DNA of 64,000 nt from Prostheceraeus crozeri (GCA_907163375.1 CAJQUW010001682.1:1-64000); one strand, 5' to 3'; counted from the first letter of the stretch, positions 43,706-56,561 are shown. The notes: generated from the letters alone by a model not told the origin. Program-made: numbers and translations.

Positions 43706-46135
43706 AGGTTATTCTCAGCATGACTTGATGAGTTACACAGAAAAGGCTCTCACAAGGCATAATGAATCGCTTCACAAATATGGTCTTTTCTCGGCTCGAC
43801 AATTCACTTCTCTCTGTGAATTTCAATGAGGCACGCGACCAACAAACGACTCACATTTTCCTTAATGCCTTGCTGCATAGGTGAATAAACGACTAACAAT
43901 GACTTGTAGCCATCATATGGGGGGCGGTGAAGAGTGAATACAGAGCACTTAGCGTGGCTTACGGGAGATGAGAGAGATCCCATTGTAAAGTCTTGATGTA
44001 TGAGGCGAAGTTTGTGTAAAGGCGGATTACATATTTATCACACAGCGATTACATCTTTATGGGATTCGAGGATGAACAGGATCTGTTTACTTGTGGGAAT
44101 CGAAAAGGCAAAGATTGATGTACAGGATTTGTTTACATGTGCGGATCGCAAAAAGCATACTGTAGTTATTGATGGGATGAATTTAATGACAGGATCTGTT
44201 TACATGTGGGAAACGCAACAATTGAATGATGTCTGATTTATCTTTGTGACATATCTTTCAAGAAATATCATTACCTATTCAGTATTTTGTCAGCCACTAT
44301 GTGTGGGACCCCGCTCGTCTGGGTTTGAGTGTTCAGGTTAGGGGTCGAAACACAACTAGACGAGTACCTGCTGATGACTGACGGACTGCAGTATTATGTT
44401 TTATATCCCTTAATCGGTAGCTGAAGTAGTGGTCGATGTATTGTAATTCAAATGAAGAAATGTGGAATTACATGAAGTACTATAGACGGATGAAGAAACT
44501 GGCGATAACAAATTCAAGTGAAGAAATAGTATTTTCCATGTGTAGTCTTAGGTATAGTGTGTATAGTTTCATTGCTTTCGGTGTAGTAGAGTGTCATTGT
44601 AGTTCTATTGTTTACCTCCATTATCCACTTTCCACTTATCCACTCTTACCATTATCCATTTTGTGTAGTGTCAGATATAGTTCACTTATAATCGGTGTAG
44701 TGGCATTGTTGTATTTCCATATTTTACCTCCACTTTTCCAATTTTTATTCATCGGTTTCCTGTTTTTTTATAATATCCATTTTTAATTTCCTTAACCTTT
44801 GGTGACAATTGTCTTATTCTATTTCCACTATCAGCATCTGTAGTCGGTACAGTATATAAGACGTCTGTTTTGAACGTGTATACGGCAGTGTTTGGAATCT
44901 ATGGTATTAGTATATTAACAGCAAGAATGAGTAGTGTTACAGTACAAGTCTTAAGATTTCCATTTTTACCAGATATTGGGCCAAAGCTGATCAATTTTAA
45001 TTCGTTGCCACGAGAAAGCTCCATTGAGTTCTTTTAAGAACTGATTAATCCAATGGTTACAGTAGCATTGCCTCTGTACACTTGCGGATTGGAGAACGCC
45101 ATCAGTCCTCATTAGGACTACTTTAACTAATAATTTAAATTAGTAAGCATTATATTCTATTATAAATGGCTACTGGGATGACTTTCATCATCGTATGAGA
45201 ATTATGATATTAAATGTATAACTTTAAAAACCAATGAGATATTTTGAAAAACATGGTATCATTAGCTGGTCAAGCGGAGAACATTGGATATGCCAATGTT
45301 ATGACTGTACCTACAATCACAGTTGATAAAAGTCCTCATATGTTACCATATGGTATTTAGCTTTTGTCAACAGCTGTTTGATAGAAACTTTGATAACTGC
45401 AAGTAGTTAGGGAAACCCTGCTATCTCTTTTCCCACACCATTCAGATACCCCTAGAGTCTAGACCCTACCTCTACATTTTTTTTACTGAATGTATGGACT
45501 AAATACCAGAACCAACAAGATTTATATCTGGTTCACGGAATTTACTGTAAATTTTAGTCCATGGTGGTAGGTGTTAACATCATTTTGGAAGCTTTGGCCA
45601 CTGCTATCAACATTTCCCTGCTCCTGATGAATTAACAGTAGTACTGCTGCTGACGTATCACCAGTTATGTTGTTAATACTTACCGGTACATGATAAAAAC
45701 AGAAAATTCAAGATCATTTTCATGTATACATGTATTTCATGCACACTGTACATTTTGTAAGTAAGGACAATCTAAAAATCTACATCTGTCAATTGCAGGA
45801 TAAAGTTAATCCAATGAATTCAAAAGTATAGAACAGCAGACATGATTAACAAAAACATGAATAGAAATGATCCAAAATATTCTGTAAAACGTTAAGTATG
45901 CATTCCGTGACTTTCAGGAGCAAGTTGCAGTAAGCAGATAGAAGACGGTAAAAATCACACGTTTGTATAAATTACTTCTGCAGATTAATGAAAGAAAATA
46001 ATGTATGGGAGCCTTAACTGGCATTTTTAAAGGCAAAACGGTAAAAGATAACATAATTTGAAGACCAAACAACTTCACGTATACCTACTATAAAAGCGTC
46101 AAAGAATCAAGTCAAGAGTATCGTGTTTACCAGTA
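43706..46135. other. No gene seen; short direct repeats at 44070-44215
   Basis: ACAGGATCTGTTTACATGTG or a variant occurs at about 44074, 44131 and 44191, each followed by GGGAATCGCAA-like sequence. TCCAC and TTACCTCCA words repeat at 44610-44730. No coding frame is supported. Confidence 0.45.
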
Positions 46136-47110
46136 TCACTTCTCTTCGACTTTCCGCTTTCGCCTTCCTTTCTTTAAATCGTTTCCTAAACAGGTAACCG
46201 CTCTAGTTGCCTCCTCAACTGATTCTTCATCAAAACGATTAGCAACAGCTTCTACGAATTTGCGGGATCTGCTTGGTGAAAGTGGTGGTCTGCTAGAAGA
46301 CCTCCGTGAAAACAACATATTTGATGTTAATTCTTGATCGCTGAACAGATGACGTGCAAGAAACACGCCGTATTGGCTGGGATCAAGGTTTCTATGGCCC
46401 AAGATGGCAAGATCTGTCCCGTTGTACATCATTGGTGCAACGTTCTCCTTAGGCTCGAACACACCTTTGCCTTTCACAAACTTCTTCAGCGATTTTAATT
46501 CGCTGAGAATTGATTTTTGAATGTTGACTTGCTTCTTTATGGCGATTGTCTGTTGCCTTACTATTGCTATAAGTTGAGAATTGCTATCCGGTGCATTCGT
46601 CTTCGGTTGATCTTCCGAGTCGAGTAATACTGTGTCCCCGACGCTATCAGACTCATCAACTGCTGGCAACACTTGAGAATTTTGATTGAGTGAGCTATCT
46701 GACCCGCTTGTCACTTGCGAACTTAAATTGGGAGAACTATCCGATCCGCTCGCCACTTTCGAAGTTTGATTGGGAGAGCTTTCCGACCCGCTCGCCACTT
46801 CAGTCGTTTTATCTAGGAAACCAAATGAATCATCGAAGTTAGGTTTAACTTGATCCAATTTCGCAGTCAAACGTCGTTCATGAAGTTTCAAGTCAGATTC
46901 GGATTCGGATTTGGATAGAACTAAAGCTTCAAATCCCGGCTTCAACATTATTTTCGACTTGATTTGAGTACTCTCGTAGTCAAAACCACTTGATAATAAA
47001 CTGTGATTGCTATGAATGATTTCATAGGCTCCATCATTGAAATAGAGCAACAGATAACCACTTCTTGGCGTCCTGAATTTTTGAATTTGAGTGATTATTC
47101 GTTTGTCCAT
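46136..47110 (-). CDS. BEN-domain-like protein, 324 codons, intact
   Basis: Open from ATG 47110-47108, one base after a TTTCATTTTCAG-AG acceptor-like site, to TGA near 46136. The N-terminal 70 residues (GYLLLYFNDGAYEII, then K-P-G-F-E-A-L-V-L-S-K-S) resemble the small strand-rich module that precedes BEN domains in transposon-linked proteins. Residues about 100-140 hold three imperfect copies of V-A-S-G-S-x-S-S-P-N. A coiled coil follows (about 180-210). The C-terminal LARHLFSDQELTSNMLF ... SRKFVEAVANRF fits the end of a BEN domain, and the tail is basic (nuclear-signal like). It shares strand with the CACTA gene 4 kb away and may be its accessory protein, or an independent gene. BEN assignment is tentative. 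Confidence 0.5.
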   Translation of the reverse strand: MDKRIITQIQKFRTPRSGYLLLYFNDGAYEIIHSNHSLLSSGFDYESTQIKSKIMLKPGFEALVLSKSESESDLKLHERRLTAKLDQVKPNFDDSFGFLDKTTEVASGSESSPNQTSKVASGSDSSPNLSSQVTSGSDSSLNQNSQVLPAVDESDSVGDTVLLDSEDQPKTNAPDSNSQLIAIVRQQTIAIKKQVNIQKSILSELKSLKKFVKGKGVFEPKENVAPMMYNGTDLAILGHRNLDPSQYGVFLARHLFSDQELTSNMLFSRRSSSRPPLSPSRSRKFVEAVANRFDEESVEEATRAVTCLGNDLKKGRRKRKVEEK

Positions 47111-49079
47111 CTCTGAAAATGAAAACTCATTTTTATTGACACTGCATCAAAAAAATTTCACAATACACATGATGCATACAAATTGATTACGGTACATCGA
47201 GTTCGACGACATCGCTACCACATATTATTTTCACAAAAAACTGACAATGTACATTTTTAGAGATACCGACTTAACATTTAACCCATTCCACTATCAATCA
47301 AAGGATATTTTATCGAACATGATAGCGACAACTACTAAGCTTATATTTTATGCGATGAAAGTATCTTTCGTTACTAATAGCGCTTGCAGTTTCACAGCGA
47401 ACAGACCCCAAAACGATTATGCAATTCCATAAAATGTATTTTCAGCGCATTATTATCGCTCTAATCAAATAGTGAGCAGTACCCGTACAATACAATAATT
47501 TCTTGATATCTGAATAGTTAAGATTTAATCGGCCATGGAATAACACGACTATAAAGCGGTTAGAACTTGAATTTTATCAAGATCCAGTAAGTATTCGGAT
47601 TCCCGGCTCCTGAGATACAACCCGTGAAATTTGCAAACTTACTATACTGAACATGTTAATTGCCACGTCTAGTTACGTACGAATAATCCAAGAGGTTATT
47701 TACATAAATCGGTACGTGGGAAAGACTGGTTACTGTGAAGCATTTATTTGCACATCAAAAATTCTGTGAATAACCGAAGTTATTGAGTTTTTCTACGCTC
47801 CAATAAAATTGAATCAAAATATACATAATAATATAAGTAAGAGTAAGAGCATAATAGCTTCTCGGTTATTCAGAATTCCCGTACCATATTATTCCAGTGA
47901 TTCATCACGTTATTCACGTATCGAGGTGTGTAAATAACATTTTGGAAATTGAATCGTTATCCGCCCACAGAGATACGTGTATATAAGCCTACATGATGTA
48001 CTTTATGTAATGAACTAATCGTATTTTAACTAACCCACTCTTAAAAACTGTTTCACAATGATGATAACTTCTGCTATTCTATATTACTTCTTGGTAAATA
48101 ACTTGTTTAATCTTTCAATTGTCAAATACGGTTTCGACAGATTCTCAAATAAATCATATCAAATTCAAGGAATATTCGATCTAAACAATTTTACCTTTTG
48201 GATCTACACCGGCTGCCGTAGTATATATATTTAGTATTCAAGAAATTTAAATATTAAAATTGTTCGGTCAAATTATCCTTCTTCATCGTACGATGATCAA
48301 CATTCATCATTTTGACGGATGCATGGCGGTAATGTTGAACATTTAATCATTTACAAATACAAATTTTCATGGCCTTCATTTTCGCATCGGCCTAATGAAT
48401 TACAATAACTATTACTGACAACAATTAGAGCAGATCTTAGCACACCCAAGTAGGCCTACCAATCATTAAAACAGGCTTGTTTACACGGGTGTCAGTATGT
48501 AAAGAATAAAAACGTATCCTCCGCGAAAAATGAAATCCTGTTGGTAGACGATTAGCAGCCCGACATAGGCCTATTTGGCATACACATCGAGTAGCAGTGA
48601 TACCATATCATGTAGTAGGCCTATATGCCTATTGTGATAACGATAAGACATTATGCATAACATAGGCTACTTTATGCAGATTATTATAGTAAATCGATGT
48701 ATCCATCTCATTCTGATAAAAGAAACGCAACATGCATGCTTATGAACGCAGCTAAAATATTTCTGTAGGAATGATATATTCTAAAATATCGCACGATAAT
48801 CCAATAAAAGAAAATATTTGTCCCGAAATTAATAATTTTGATTTTTAGTTGAGACACTTTAGAGGCGCCACATGTGAAGAAAAATATATAAAGGAGTCTG
48901 TGGCATCTTAAAAAATACCTAACAGTTCTAGAAAGAACAAAAAAATAAGATCCATTATATTTTTTCATGTACATTTCTAGTATTCAAAAATTTATTCAAG
49001 TCACTAAATTTCCAAATTATTGTAGCCTATCACTTCAAAAACCAGAATGCAACGATACACAGTCTTGAATGGTTGTGCG
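47111..49079. other. No gene seen
   Basis: AT-rich with many TAGGCCTA words between 48440 and 48660. No frame supported. Confidence 0.4.
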
Positions 49080-49686
49080 TCTGACGTCTCCTGCTGATTT
49101 GTCTTTGTGATCGATTTTGGTTGGCATTTCGGGCGAGTTTCGTCAATTTTTTTGGTCGGTGGATTGCTCAGTTCCTGATCTACGCGGTCGTGTTGTTGTC
49201 TGGTCTCATTAAGTACTCAATTGTTTGCTAGTTGTGGATTTGTCGCGGTCTTGCTCGGGCTTTGTGATCTCATCTCACTATCAGTTATTTGACAAAACTT
49301 GGTGTGGATTCTCTCAGTGTCCGTCGGTGTCTATTTATAGAATTTCTCCAACAAGGCTTTGCTGCGGTCTATGGTCTGCTGCATTTCTACGTCATCGCTG
49401 TGTCGTGTCTATTCGCTTCTTTGTGTGGTGTTTCGGTGTGGCCTGCTGGGACTGTCAGCGGCATATCTCAATCAGCTGTTATCTGCGTATCTTCTGCACA
49501 GCTCTTATCGCTCGGAAATTCAAATATCGATCCATTTCACGTGACTGAGTGACGTCTGATTTGCATTGGTGTTGAAACCGCGGGAGTAGCAAGTGTACGT
49601 TGGTCTTGTGGATAAAGCCTGGACTATCGCTTCGAAGGTTCGTGGTTCTAATCTTGCTCCGCCATATTTCGCTTTTTTTCACAAAA

Positions 49687-50388
49687 ATGCCACCCCCTCA
49701 GCATCCTCAACTTGCCTCTTTCGAAGACATCAAATGTTTGATGGACTCTCTCAAAAGTGATCTTATGTCTGCTTTCAAAGCTGACATACAAAAAGTGCAC
49801 AACCAGCTGGAATCTTTAACGGCACGTTGCTACAGCCTAGAGCAAAAGATGGACCATGTCTGTCTCCTACAGCAAAAACAACAGTGCGAGATCGACGAAC
49901 TGAAAACCCATTTCTCATCGTTGAAATCGACTCACTCCGACATTTATAACGAAATAGAAGATCGAGAGCAACGACTGAACAACATCATCTTGTTTGGTCT
50001 ACCAGAGATGGCAGCCTCAATCCCTGAAAGATCTGAGTTCGATGAGGAACAGGTGGATAATATTCTGACTGAGTTGGATGTTGCAAACTGTGAAGCCTCT
50101 CAAATGCGTCGACTTGGAAGGGCCAACGGTGGAAAATCATCCAGACCTCTCAAGGTAACCCTGAATAGTCGCGTCGCGGCCTTGCAGATTCTCAAGAAAG
50201 CACGACTGCTAAGACACTCCACGAGATTCAAGGAAGTCTATATTGGCAAAGACAGAACCAAGCAACAGCAAAGTGAATGGCAAAAAGTTCGAAGAGAATA
50301 TGACCGCCGGAAAGAGAATGAGGATGTCGTTATTTATAATAACAAAGTTTGCCTACGATCTGACATACGGAAAAATTTTCAGATGTGA
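49687..50388 (+). CDS. Non-LTR retrotransposon ORF1 protein (coiled coil plus RRM-like)
   Basis: ATG 49687 (M-P-P-P-Q-H-P) is the first good start; the frame is open upstream but reads the leader. Residues about 15-105 form heptad-rich coiled coil (L-x-S-L-x-x-R...L-E-Q-K-M-D-H). IEDREQRLNNIILFGLPE starts an RRM-like fold as in L1-type and CR1-type ORF1 proteins, and the C-terminus is basic. It would bind the element RNA as trimers. The last codon and TGA (50386-50388) overlap the ORF2 frame, which suggests coupled translation. Confidence 0.75.
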   Translation: MPPPQHPQLASFEDIKCLMDSLKSDLMSAFKADIQKVHNQLESLTARCYSLEQKMDHVCLLQQKQQCEIDELKTHFSSLKSTHSDIYNEIEDREQRLNNIILFGLPEMAASIPERSEFDEEQVDNILTELDVANCEASQMRRLGRANGGKSSRPLKVTLNSRVAALQILKKARLLRHSTRFKEVYIGKDRTKQQQSEWQKVRREYDRRKENEDVVIYNNKVCLRSDIRKNFQM

Positions 50389-52598
50389 TTTTAGATGACA
50401 TTCATGCTCCTTCCATTCTTTTATCAAACGTTCGGTCGATCAGTAATAAAATGGACGAGCTTCGTTATTTAATTTCGATTTCAAATCCTGGTTGTGTGGC
50501 GATAACAGAGACATGGCTTGGTGAGGATATACCTGACGACCTTTATCTTATCAAGGGCTACGATCTATTCAGAAAGGACCGAGTTGGTAGACAAGGCGGA
50601 GGAGTTTGCATTTGGTTGCACAGCACTTTCAAGCCGATTCTGCTAGAAACTGTGATCCCTTCTTCCATCGAATCTGTTGCTGTGAAATTGCCGCTGCTTA
50701 ACTTGGTTGTTTGGTGCCTGTACATACCACCCAACTTAACTGCGTCTTCACGCCGACTAATTACTGAGGCCATTATACTTCAATATGACGTTGTTTTGAA
50801 AAGTGATGCCAACACAAAGTTCGTTATTTGCGGAGATTTCAATAATTTCAGAACTGACTTCTTGAATCATTCGCTATTATGTATCAATCGTGTACAGACT
50901 CCTACGCGTGGTGTTGCCTCACTTGACCTCATCTGGATTTCTGAGAGCTTGTGTCATCTTTATCCAGATAACGCCTTCACGGGTCCACCCATAGCCAAAT
51001 CAGATCACAACTGTGTTTTTCTGGGATCGGTGTCACCTCGGCTAAAGCAGTCATCTTCCATCAAAGTTGTATTTGATTTTCGACATCTTCAGACTTTTCT
51101 ATGCGAATTACAAAGGTCAGATTTCGGAAAAGTGTTCAGAGCTGATACAGTGGATGAAAAGTGTGAAATTTTCTATGAAATATTTTATGCTGCGTTGACT
51201 ATTATTCCGCGTCGAGAAGTCGTAATGCATGAGCGAGATAAGCCTTGGCTTACTCCCCTGCTCAAGATGATGATAAATGATCGATGGAGTGCTTTCCGAA
51301 ACAAAGATTGGCCGCGATATAATCATCTCAAGGAAAAGATCGGCAGAGAAATCATGAAAGCCAAGCAATCGTGGAGCAATAGCGTTCTAAGCAAACGAAA
51401 CAACATCTGGGATATAGTGAATGACTTGCAAGGGAAGAACAAAAATTCGGACAAGACTGCATTGGATGTTAAGGACATCAGTGAACTATCCAAGACTTTC
51501 TTTCAGAACTTCAATAGTTGCTCTGACGACGTTCTGCGTCCTCTTGATGACGTACCATGGTCAATTGAAGTCAGTCCCAAATGCGTGTGGAAGCTGCTCA
51601 AACGTTTGAAATTCAAACAAGCAACTGGACCGGATGAAGTGCCAGCTAGGTTACTGAAGGAGGCCGCTGATATATTATGTGATCCATTGACAGACATTTT
51701 TAATTGCTCCATTTCAACCGGAATCTTCCCCATACTATGGAAAAACGCCAACATTAGACCTGTCCCGAAGAAGAGAAATCCGACTTTACGTGATTATCGC
51801 CAAATATCATTAACATCTATCTTGTCAAAGCTTTTTGAACGTGCTATTCTTATACACATGAAAGAAGCATTTGTGACTCATATTGGTTATGGCCAGCACG
51901 CATTTCGACCTCTTGGATCAACTACCACTGCCCTTATATCGATACATGACGCAATCACCTCTTATATGGAAAAAAAAGAGACATTAGCAGTGAGAGTTAC
52001 TTGCTTAGACATGGAAAAGGCTTTCGACAAGGTCCTTCACAATCGCTTGCTGAACAATCTGAACGACTTGGGACTAAATCATGGGTTTCTGATTTGGTTG
52101 GAATCTTTCCTTAAGGATCGCTGCCAGCGCGTTCTTATTGATGGCGTCCATGGGCCAACCATTTATGTCACATCAGGCCTACCTCAGGGTACAGTGTTAG
52201 GTCCTTATCTGTTTTCTTTATTTATGTCAAGTCTCTCCGTTTCACATGACAATGCTTGCCTCGTTAAATATGCAGATGATCTCACATTAGTAGAATGTCT
52301 CCAAAGAAATTCTGAGGATCCCAACTGCATGAGCTTAGTATCAGAGTGGATTGCTGATAGCAAAATGTCACTAAATCTGAGCAAAAGTAAACAATTTTTT
52401 GTGGAAAAGACTAAGGGCTTCATGTATGCTGATTCTTGCTACACAGATATTGATGTTTGTGAATCTGTAACAATTTTAGGAGTTGTGTGGAAGGATGACT
52501 TAACTTGGTATGCACATTTTGACATTGTATGTAGAACTGCCTGCCGGAGACTTCACATTCTTCGAGTATTGAAATCTTTTGTGTCAAGAGATAAGCTG
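50385..52598 (+). CDS. Non-LTR retrotransposon ORF2: AP endonuclease and reverse transcriptase (continues at 55994)
   Basis: Open from the ORF1 stop. Endonuclease motifs: LLSNVRSISNKMDEL, ITETWL, FVICGDFN, SLDLIW and SDHN. RT: ATGPDEVPARLLK, WKNANIRPVPKK, the FRPLGSTTTAL box, CLDMEKAFDKV, GLPQGTVLGPYLF and the catalytic KYADDLTLV (Y-A-D-D, about 52270). The last true codons before the insert are S-R-D-K-L (52584-52598); the apparent tail to 52685 is insert sequence. The first in-frame ATG (50451) lies inside the endonuclease domain, so initiation probably depends on ORF1 translation. All catalytic motifs look intact. Confidence 0.85.
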
Positions 52599-55500
52599 CA
52601 CTGTAATCTGGCACCTCCTAAAGCAGATGAAATCTGCATCCTAAAGCGCCACACACTAAAATTTCAGAAGGCTAAGTTGAATTAGTAGGCTAGCATACTG
52701 AAGAGAACAATAACCCTTAGACGTAAGCATCTGCATAGAGGAGAGCGTGAGTCACTGCTTGGCAGACAGCAGGAACGCTGTCGCATAACAATAGCTGCTA
52801 TTGAGGACATCATAAGTTCACGTTGCTGTATGTACGTGAATCATTCTCCGCTTCATCTCTCCGAGGCTATGTAGCTGGCTTTGACTTCGAGTGGCAAGTT
52901 GACTTTCTGTCAGTGATATTGCAATTAAATTGTTTAGTGAAATTATCTGTTGAAGTTATGCAGTTGTAAATTGCAAATATATGGGTATCATGATGTCATG
53001 CCAGGAGACTACATCTTTCCCATTAACGTCGATCGAAATACTGGATAAATGAAAAAGAAATTTAATAAGACTTGAAGCCAAATGGCCAAAAATCTGCATT
53101 CTACATTTTCTCGTGATCGTCAATCGTGACAGATATACTGATCAATCTGGTTCATCAACCAACGGCAGCTCTGAAAAATGAGGTGAGTTTCCTGTTGCTC
53201 TCGTAGCCTATTCGAAAGAGTTGTAATGCATGCATGCTGTATAGCACTAATGTAAATCGAGTCTGCGACTTCTGTAGTTAAAATGACACTTTTCATAACG
53301 GGACTTAATTACTTTTTGCGGATAATGGAAATTATAAATTTCAAAAAGCTGTAAATTTTCGAAGTAGGCATACATTGTATTTGTCAATTTCATGCATTCA
53401 TTCGCGTTATCTGTGCTCGGTGAAGCCTCTGAGAAGCAAATGCGCACATTCAATGCAAAGTTCTAAATGCTTTGATGTACACATGTATCATTTATGTGTG
53501 GTCAATTATATTCAGAATATTCGAAAATTCGTTTATCTCAATGAATTTTAATAGAAATACAACAATCAATTTTGTACTTAGTTTATTGGAGGCACACATT
53601 AGTTGAATGTAACCTGCTAATGTAACCATTTATCACCAACTGTCATGATAATCTATAGTCAGATAATAGTATAGACATCGAAAAAATGCAGTAGACGACA
53701 CAGAAGGACATTCGTTTCCATTATGTAGTAGAAGTCTTTCTTTTAAACGTTTTTATCTAATCTATTAAAATTCTGCTGCCATATAGTTGTGAACTCGCTT
53801 AATAAATATTCATCAAAATATATGAAATTCCGGATGTTGAACTATGGGCCAACAGACTACTGACAAATTAAAACTTCTATACTTCTGTATAAAATCTTCT
53901 GCCAGTAAATATCCTTCTTGTCAGTATTCAAATATCCGCGGTTTTTCTACAATGTCCAGACTCTATTGGATACAAACGTATTTTTAATGTACGGCGTTGA
54001 GTGTTCCACTTCTATAAATATTCAGTCCATCCTGTTGGCTACTTTTAAAAGTAAATCCATTTTAGCAATTAAAGTATCTTTCATACTCTATTCATATCAG
54101 TCATTACTATTAAGTTCTCAACGTAGCATGATATCAAGGCAAAAATAGACTCCAGCACAAATAGGAAAGACTAAACAGTCATTAACACAAAAAGAAGATT
54201 AATTAATTAATAAAGAATGTTTCTATTCTGTAAAAATACATGATAAGGTAATTCTGATAGCAAGAAAATGTCCGCCTATTGAATGGAACTTTTTTATTCT
54301 TTTTCATAAAATCATCTCATGATCTTTCCATTTTTTAATTTTTATAAATTTTCTGACGACGATCTATATAAGCCATGCCAGTTATTATTTTTGAAGTCAA
54401 CTTAGCTCATGCATGTTTGGTAGAAACATATAAGAAACATATGCAGTATTGCATTAGAACTTTCAAACGAAAGTTAGTACTTGTGAATATGGATTATTAG
54501 CATAATATTTGCTATTTTTTGGAGATATGAAGCTCGTAAATTTCCATAATCTGTAGAACATCGAATAACTAAGAAAGGAGCCAATTTTCTGCAACAAGAG
54601 GTTTCAATCATTTTATCAAAGTACATGTGTATGTATTCAATTCAGCATTGATAAATTATATTATCTAGGCGTATATCAAAATAGATAGCGTAATAAAAGT
54701 AATTAAAAAAGTACGATATGCTCTATGAATGCATGATTATCAGAAATTCTATTATTTTCAATTATCTGTCAAATCAAAAACTTCGAATTTTTGAAGAAAT
54801 CATAATTTGTTCAGCCTGCTGCATGTAACATGTAGATCTGACGTCCTTGTATCTTAAAGTTAATTATTTTCTTCCTGATTTCACTCCATAGTTCCTAACT
54901 AAAATTCCTTTTTCTTTTCAGCAATCATTTCGACTGGAATATCAGTGAATACTAATATATGGTGTCCAAATATTATATATGTGCTTTGACGGATGCAGCA
55001 TCTATGCCACCACGGTACATGTAGTCTTGTTTCTAACATATAATCTCCAACGCAATCGACAGTATTTGGCCACCACAGAGACTGCTGGCAGGACTTCTTC
55101 GTGTGCGTCACATCTTCACCAAGATCAGTGCACAGATCTGTGAATTTTTTGGTGTCATAAATTACTTTGAATTCTTTAGTTTCCATCTTTCTAAAATAAT
55201 TCCTTAATGATTTCCATGATGTTTTAGAGCTGCAATATCTGTTAGTTTAGATCGTAATTTACTTGAACAATAATAGAGATTGATTTGCATATCTAGAGCA
55301 CTTAATTGTTATTCGATATTCGCATCTTGAGAGAATCTATTTGTTACTTTATCTCTATTACAACTGTTGATCTCCGATTTCACACATGCTTTTATCCACA
55401 TAATTCTGTAATAAATATCCTGCATGTTTCTGACATTTTTTACTGTTCCGACACTATATTATGTAGCATTTGTATTTTTTCACCGAAAATTGCGTGGTCA

Positions 55501-55993
55501 GGCCAAAATTTTCATTGTACATTTATACATGAAATTTCGTTGCATCTGTTACATAAATAGACCTGTGATTGTATTCATTTTGGTACTGGGTGTCAATTTT
55601 ATAAATTTCAAGTGAATTTCAGTAAAGTTTGTTTTATGTATTCGAATTGTACAACACTAATGTCATGTTCTCTTGCATTACAGTACTACAGGGGTCAAAG
55701 GGTTCTTATTTCTTTAGTTTCTTTGTTTGTAAAGCAAGAAATAAATATTGAATGAATATAATGAGAGCTTTGTCTGCAATAAATCTCAATGCGTAACCCG
55801 TCTATTGCTGAATAAAGATAGTAGTGTGCATTGTCATAAGGGAAAAGTAGAATATGGCATTGAAAAAATGTTTTAGGAGGTGAGAGGCTAGCCTTCTAAA
55901 AGGCGCATGCTTTAGGATTTTTTTATTAGTTACGAATAGTGTCTTGCTTTAGGAGGTGATTCATCTCGCTTTAGGAGGTGCTGGTTTACAGTG
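52599..55993. mobile_element. 3.4-kb non-autonomous CACTA-like element inserted in ORF2
   Basis: Left end CACTGTAATCTGGCACCTCC, right end the inverse of CACTGTAAACCAGCACCTCC. TG lies on both sides (52597-52598, 55994-55995). Removing the element plus one TG joins S-R-D-K-L to V-E-V-F-N-G in frame. CTTTAGGAGGTG (or its complement) recurs at both ends (52611, 52638; 55871, 55907, 55945, 55968), the subterminal repeat pattern of CACTA elements. No coding capacity found. Its right 433 bp recur at 36138-36565. Confidence 0.85.
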
Positions 55994-56352
55994 TGGTTGA
56001 AGTCTTCAATGGAATTGTGCTCCCAGTCCTCTTCTATGCAACTCAGCTATTTGGTAAGCTGCCGGTGTCCATCTTGCGCAACATGAAAAGAGTCATCACT
56101 AGAGCACACCGTATTATTTGTGTCAGAGATGAGTGCAATTGTGACTTTATGTTTGATGTAAGTCTTCATCGCGATAATATGATGTGTTCCCTTCTAAAAA
56201 AGTGTGAAAACTCTTCTCATCCACTTTACCATTTGACTCCGAAGAGGCTGTGTAACACGAACCATTTTTGCCTCCCAGTATCAACGACATTGAGACGATC
56301 CAATTCATTTTTCCCACATGCATGTTCTCTAGCCAATTCAAAACTGTAAAAT
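55994..56352 (+). CDS. Non-LTR retrotransposon ORF2, C-terminal part
   Basis: Continues ORF2 after the insert: VEVFNGIVLPVLFYATQLF, then R-N-M-K-R-V-I-T-R-A, equivalent to the post-RT block of CR1/L2-type ORF2 (v...liRs.leYa.pvw..l......l...Qkra.r). It ends at TAA about 56350 after a Ser/Asn-rich stretch. With the insert removed, ORF2 is about 855 codons. Confidence 0.8.
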
Positions 56353-56534
56353 GCATGTTATCTCAGTTGCTCATTCTTGTAACTTTCTATTTTTTGTAAC
56401 TTATCGAATAACTTTCATGTCTTAGCTGAATCGTTATTACTCTCATGTTTTCGTAAATATTTGTGATGTCATTTTACTTGATATGTGAATACCATTGTAC
56501 TTTTGTGATTTTCATTCCTCGAGAAATATATACC

Positions 56535-56558
56535 TATTATTATTATTATTATTATTAT
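56535..56558 (+). repeat. ATT microsatellite tail of the non-LTR element
   Basis: About eight ATT units after GAAATATATACCT. Simple-repeat 3' tails are usual for CR1/L2-type elements, so this marks the 3' end. Confidence 0.7.
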
Positions 56559-56561
56559 ATG

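Larger units (their letters stand above)
49080..56561 (+). mobile_element. CR1/Daphne-like non-LTR retrotransposon, split by a DNA element
   Basis: A 5' leader of about 600 bp, GC-richer than the flank, then ORF1, overlapping ORF2 with AP endonuclease and RT, and a 3' UTR ending in an ATT repeat. The start at about 49080 is judged from base composition only. The insert 52599-55993 interrupts ORF2. Without it the element is about 4.1 kb. Both ORFs are otherwise unbroken, which suggests youth. Confidence 0.85.

Noticed and set aside
44300-44400. GTCGAAAC and CTGATGACTG near CTCGTCT/AGACGAG inverted words
   Set aside because: Boxes are in the wrong order and spacing for a hammerhead.
36566-47110. 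Terminal repeats for the CACTA gene at 38291-41899 (for example CACTGTACC near 37203)
   Set aside because: No matching inverse found to the right, so the element boundaries are left open.
49225-49552. Overlapping frames of 61-107 codons before ORF1
   Set aside because: GC-richer 5' leader of the non-LTR element; no resemblance to ORF1 and mutually overlapping.
52599-52685. Apparent last 29 codons of ORF2
   Set aside because: Encoded by the CACTG-terminated insert, not the retrotransposon; true ORF2 continues at 55994.
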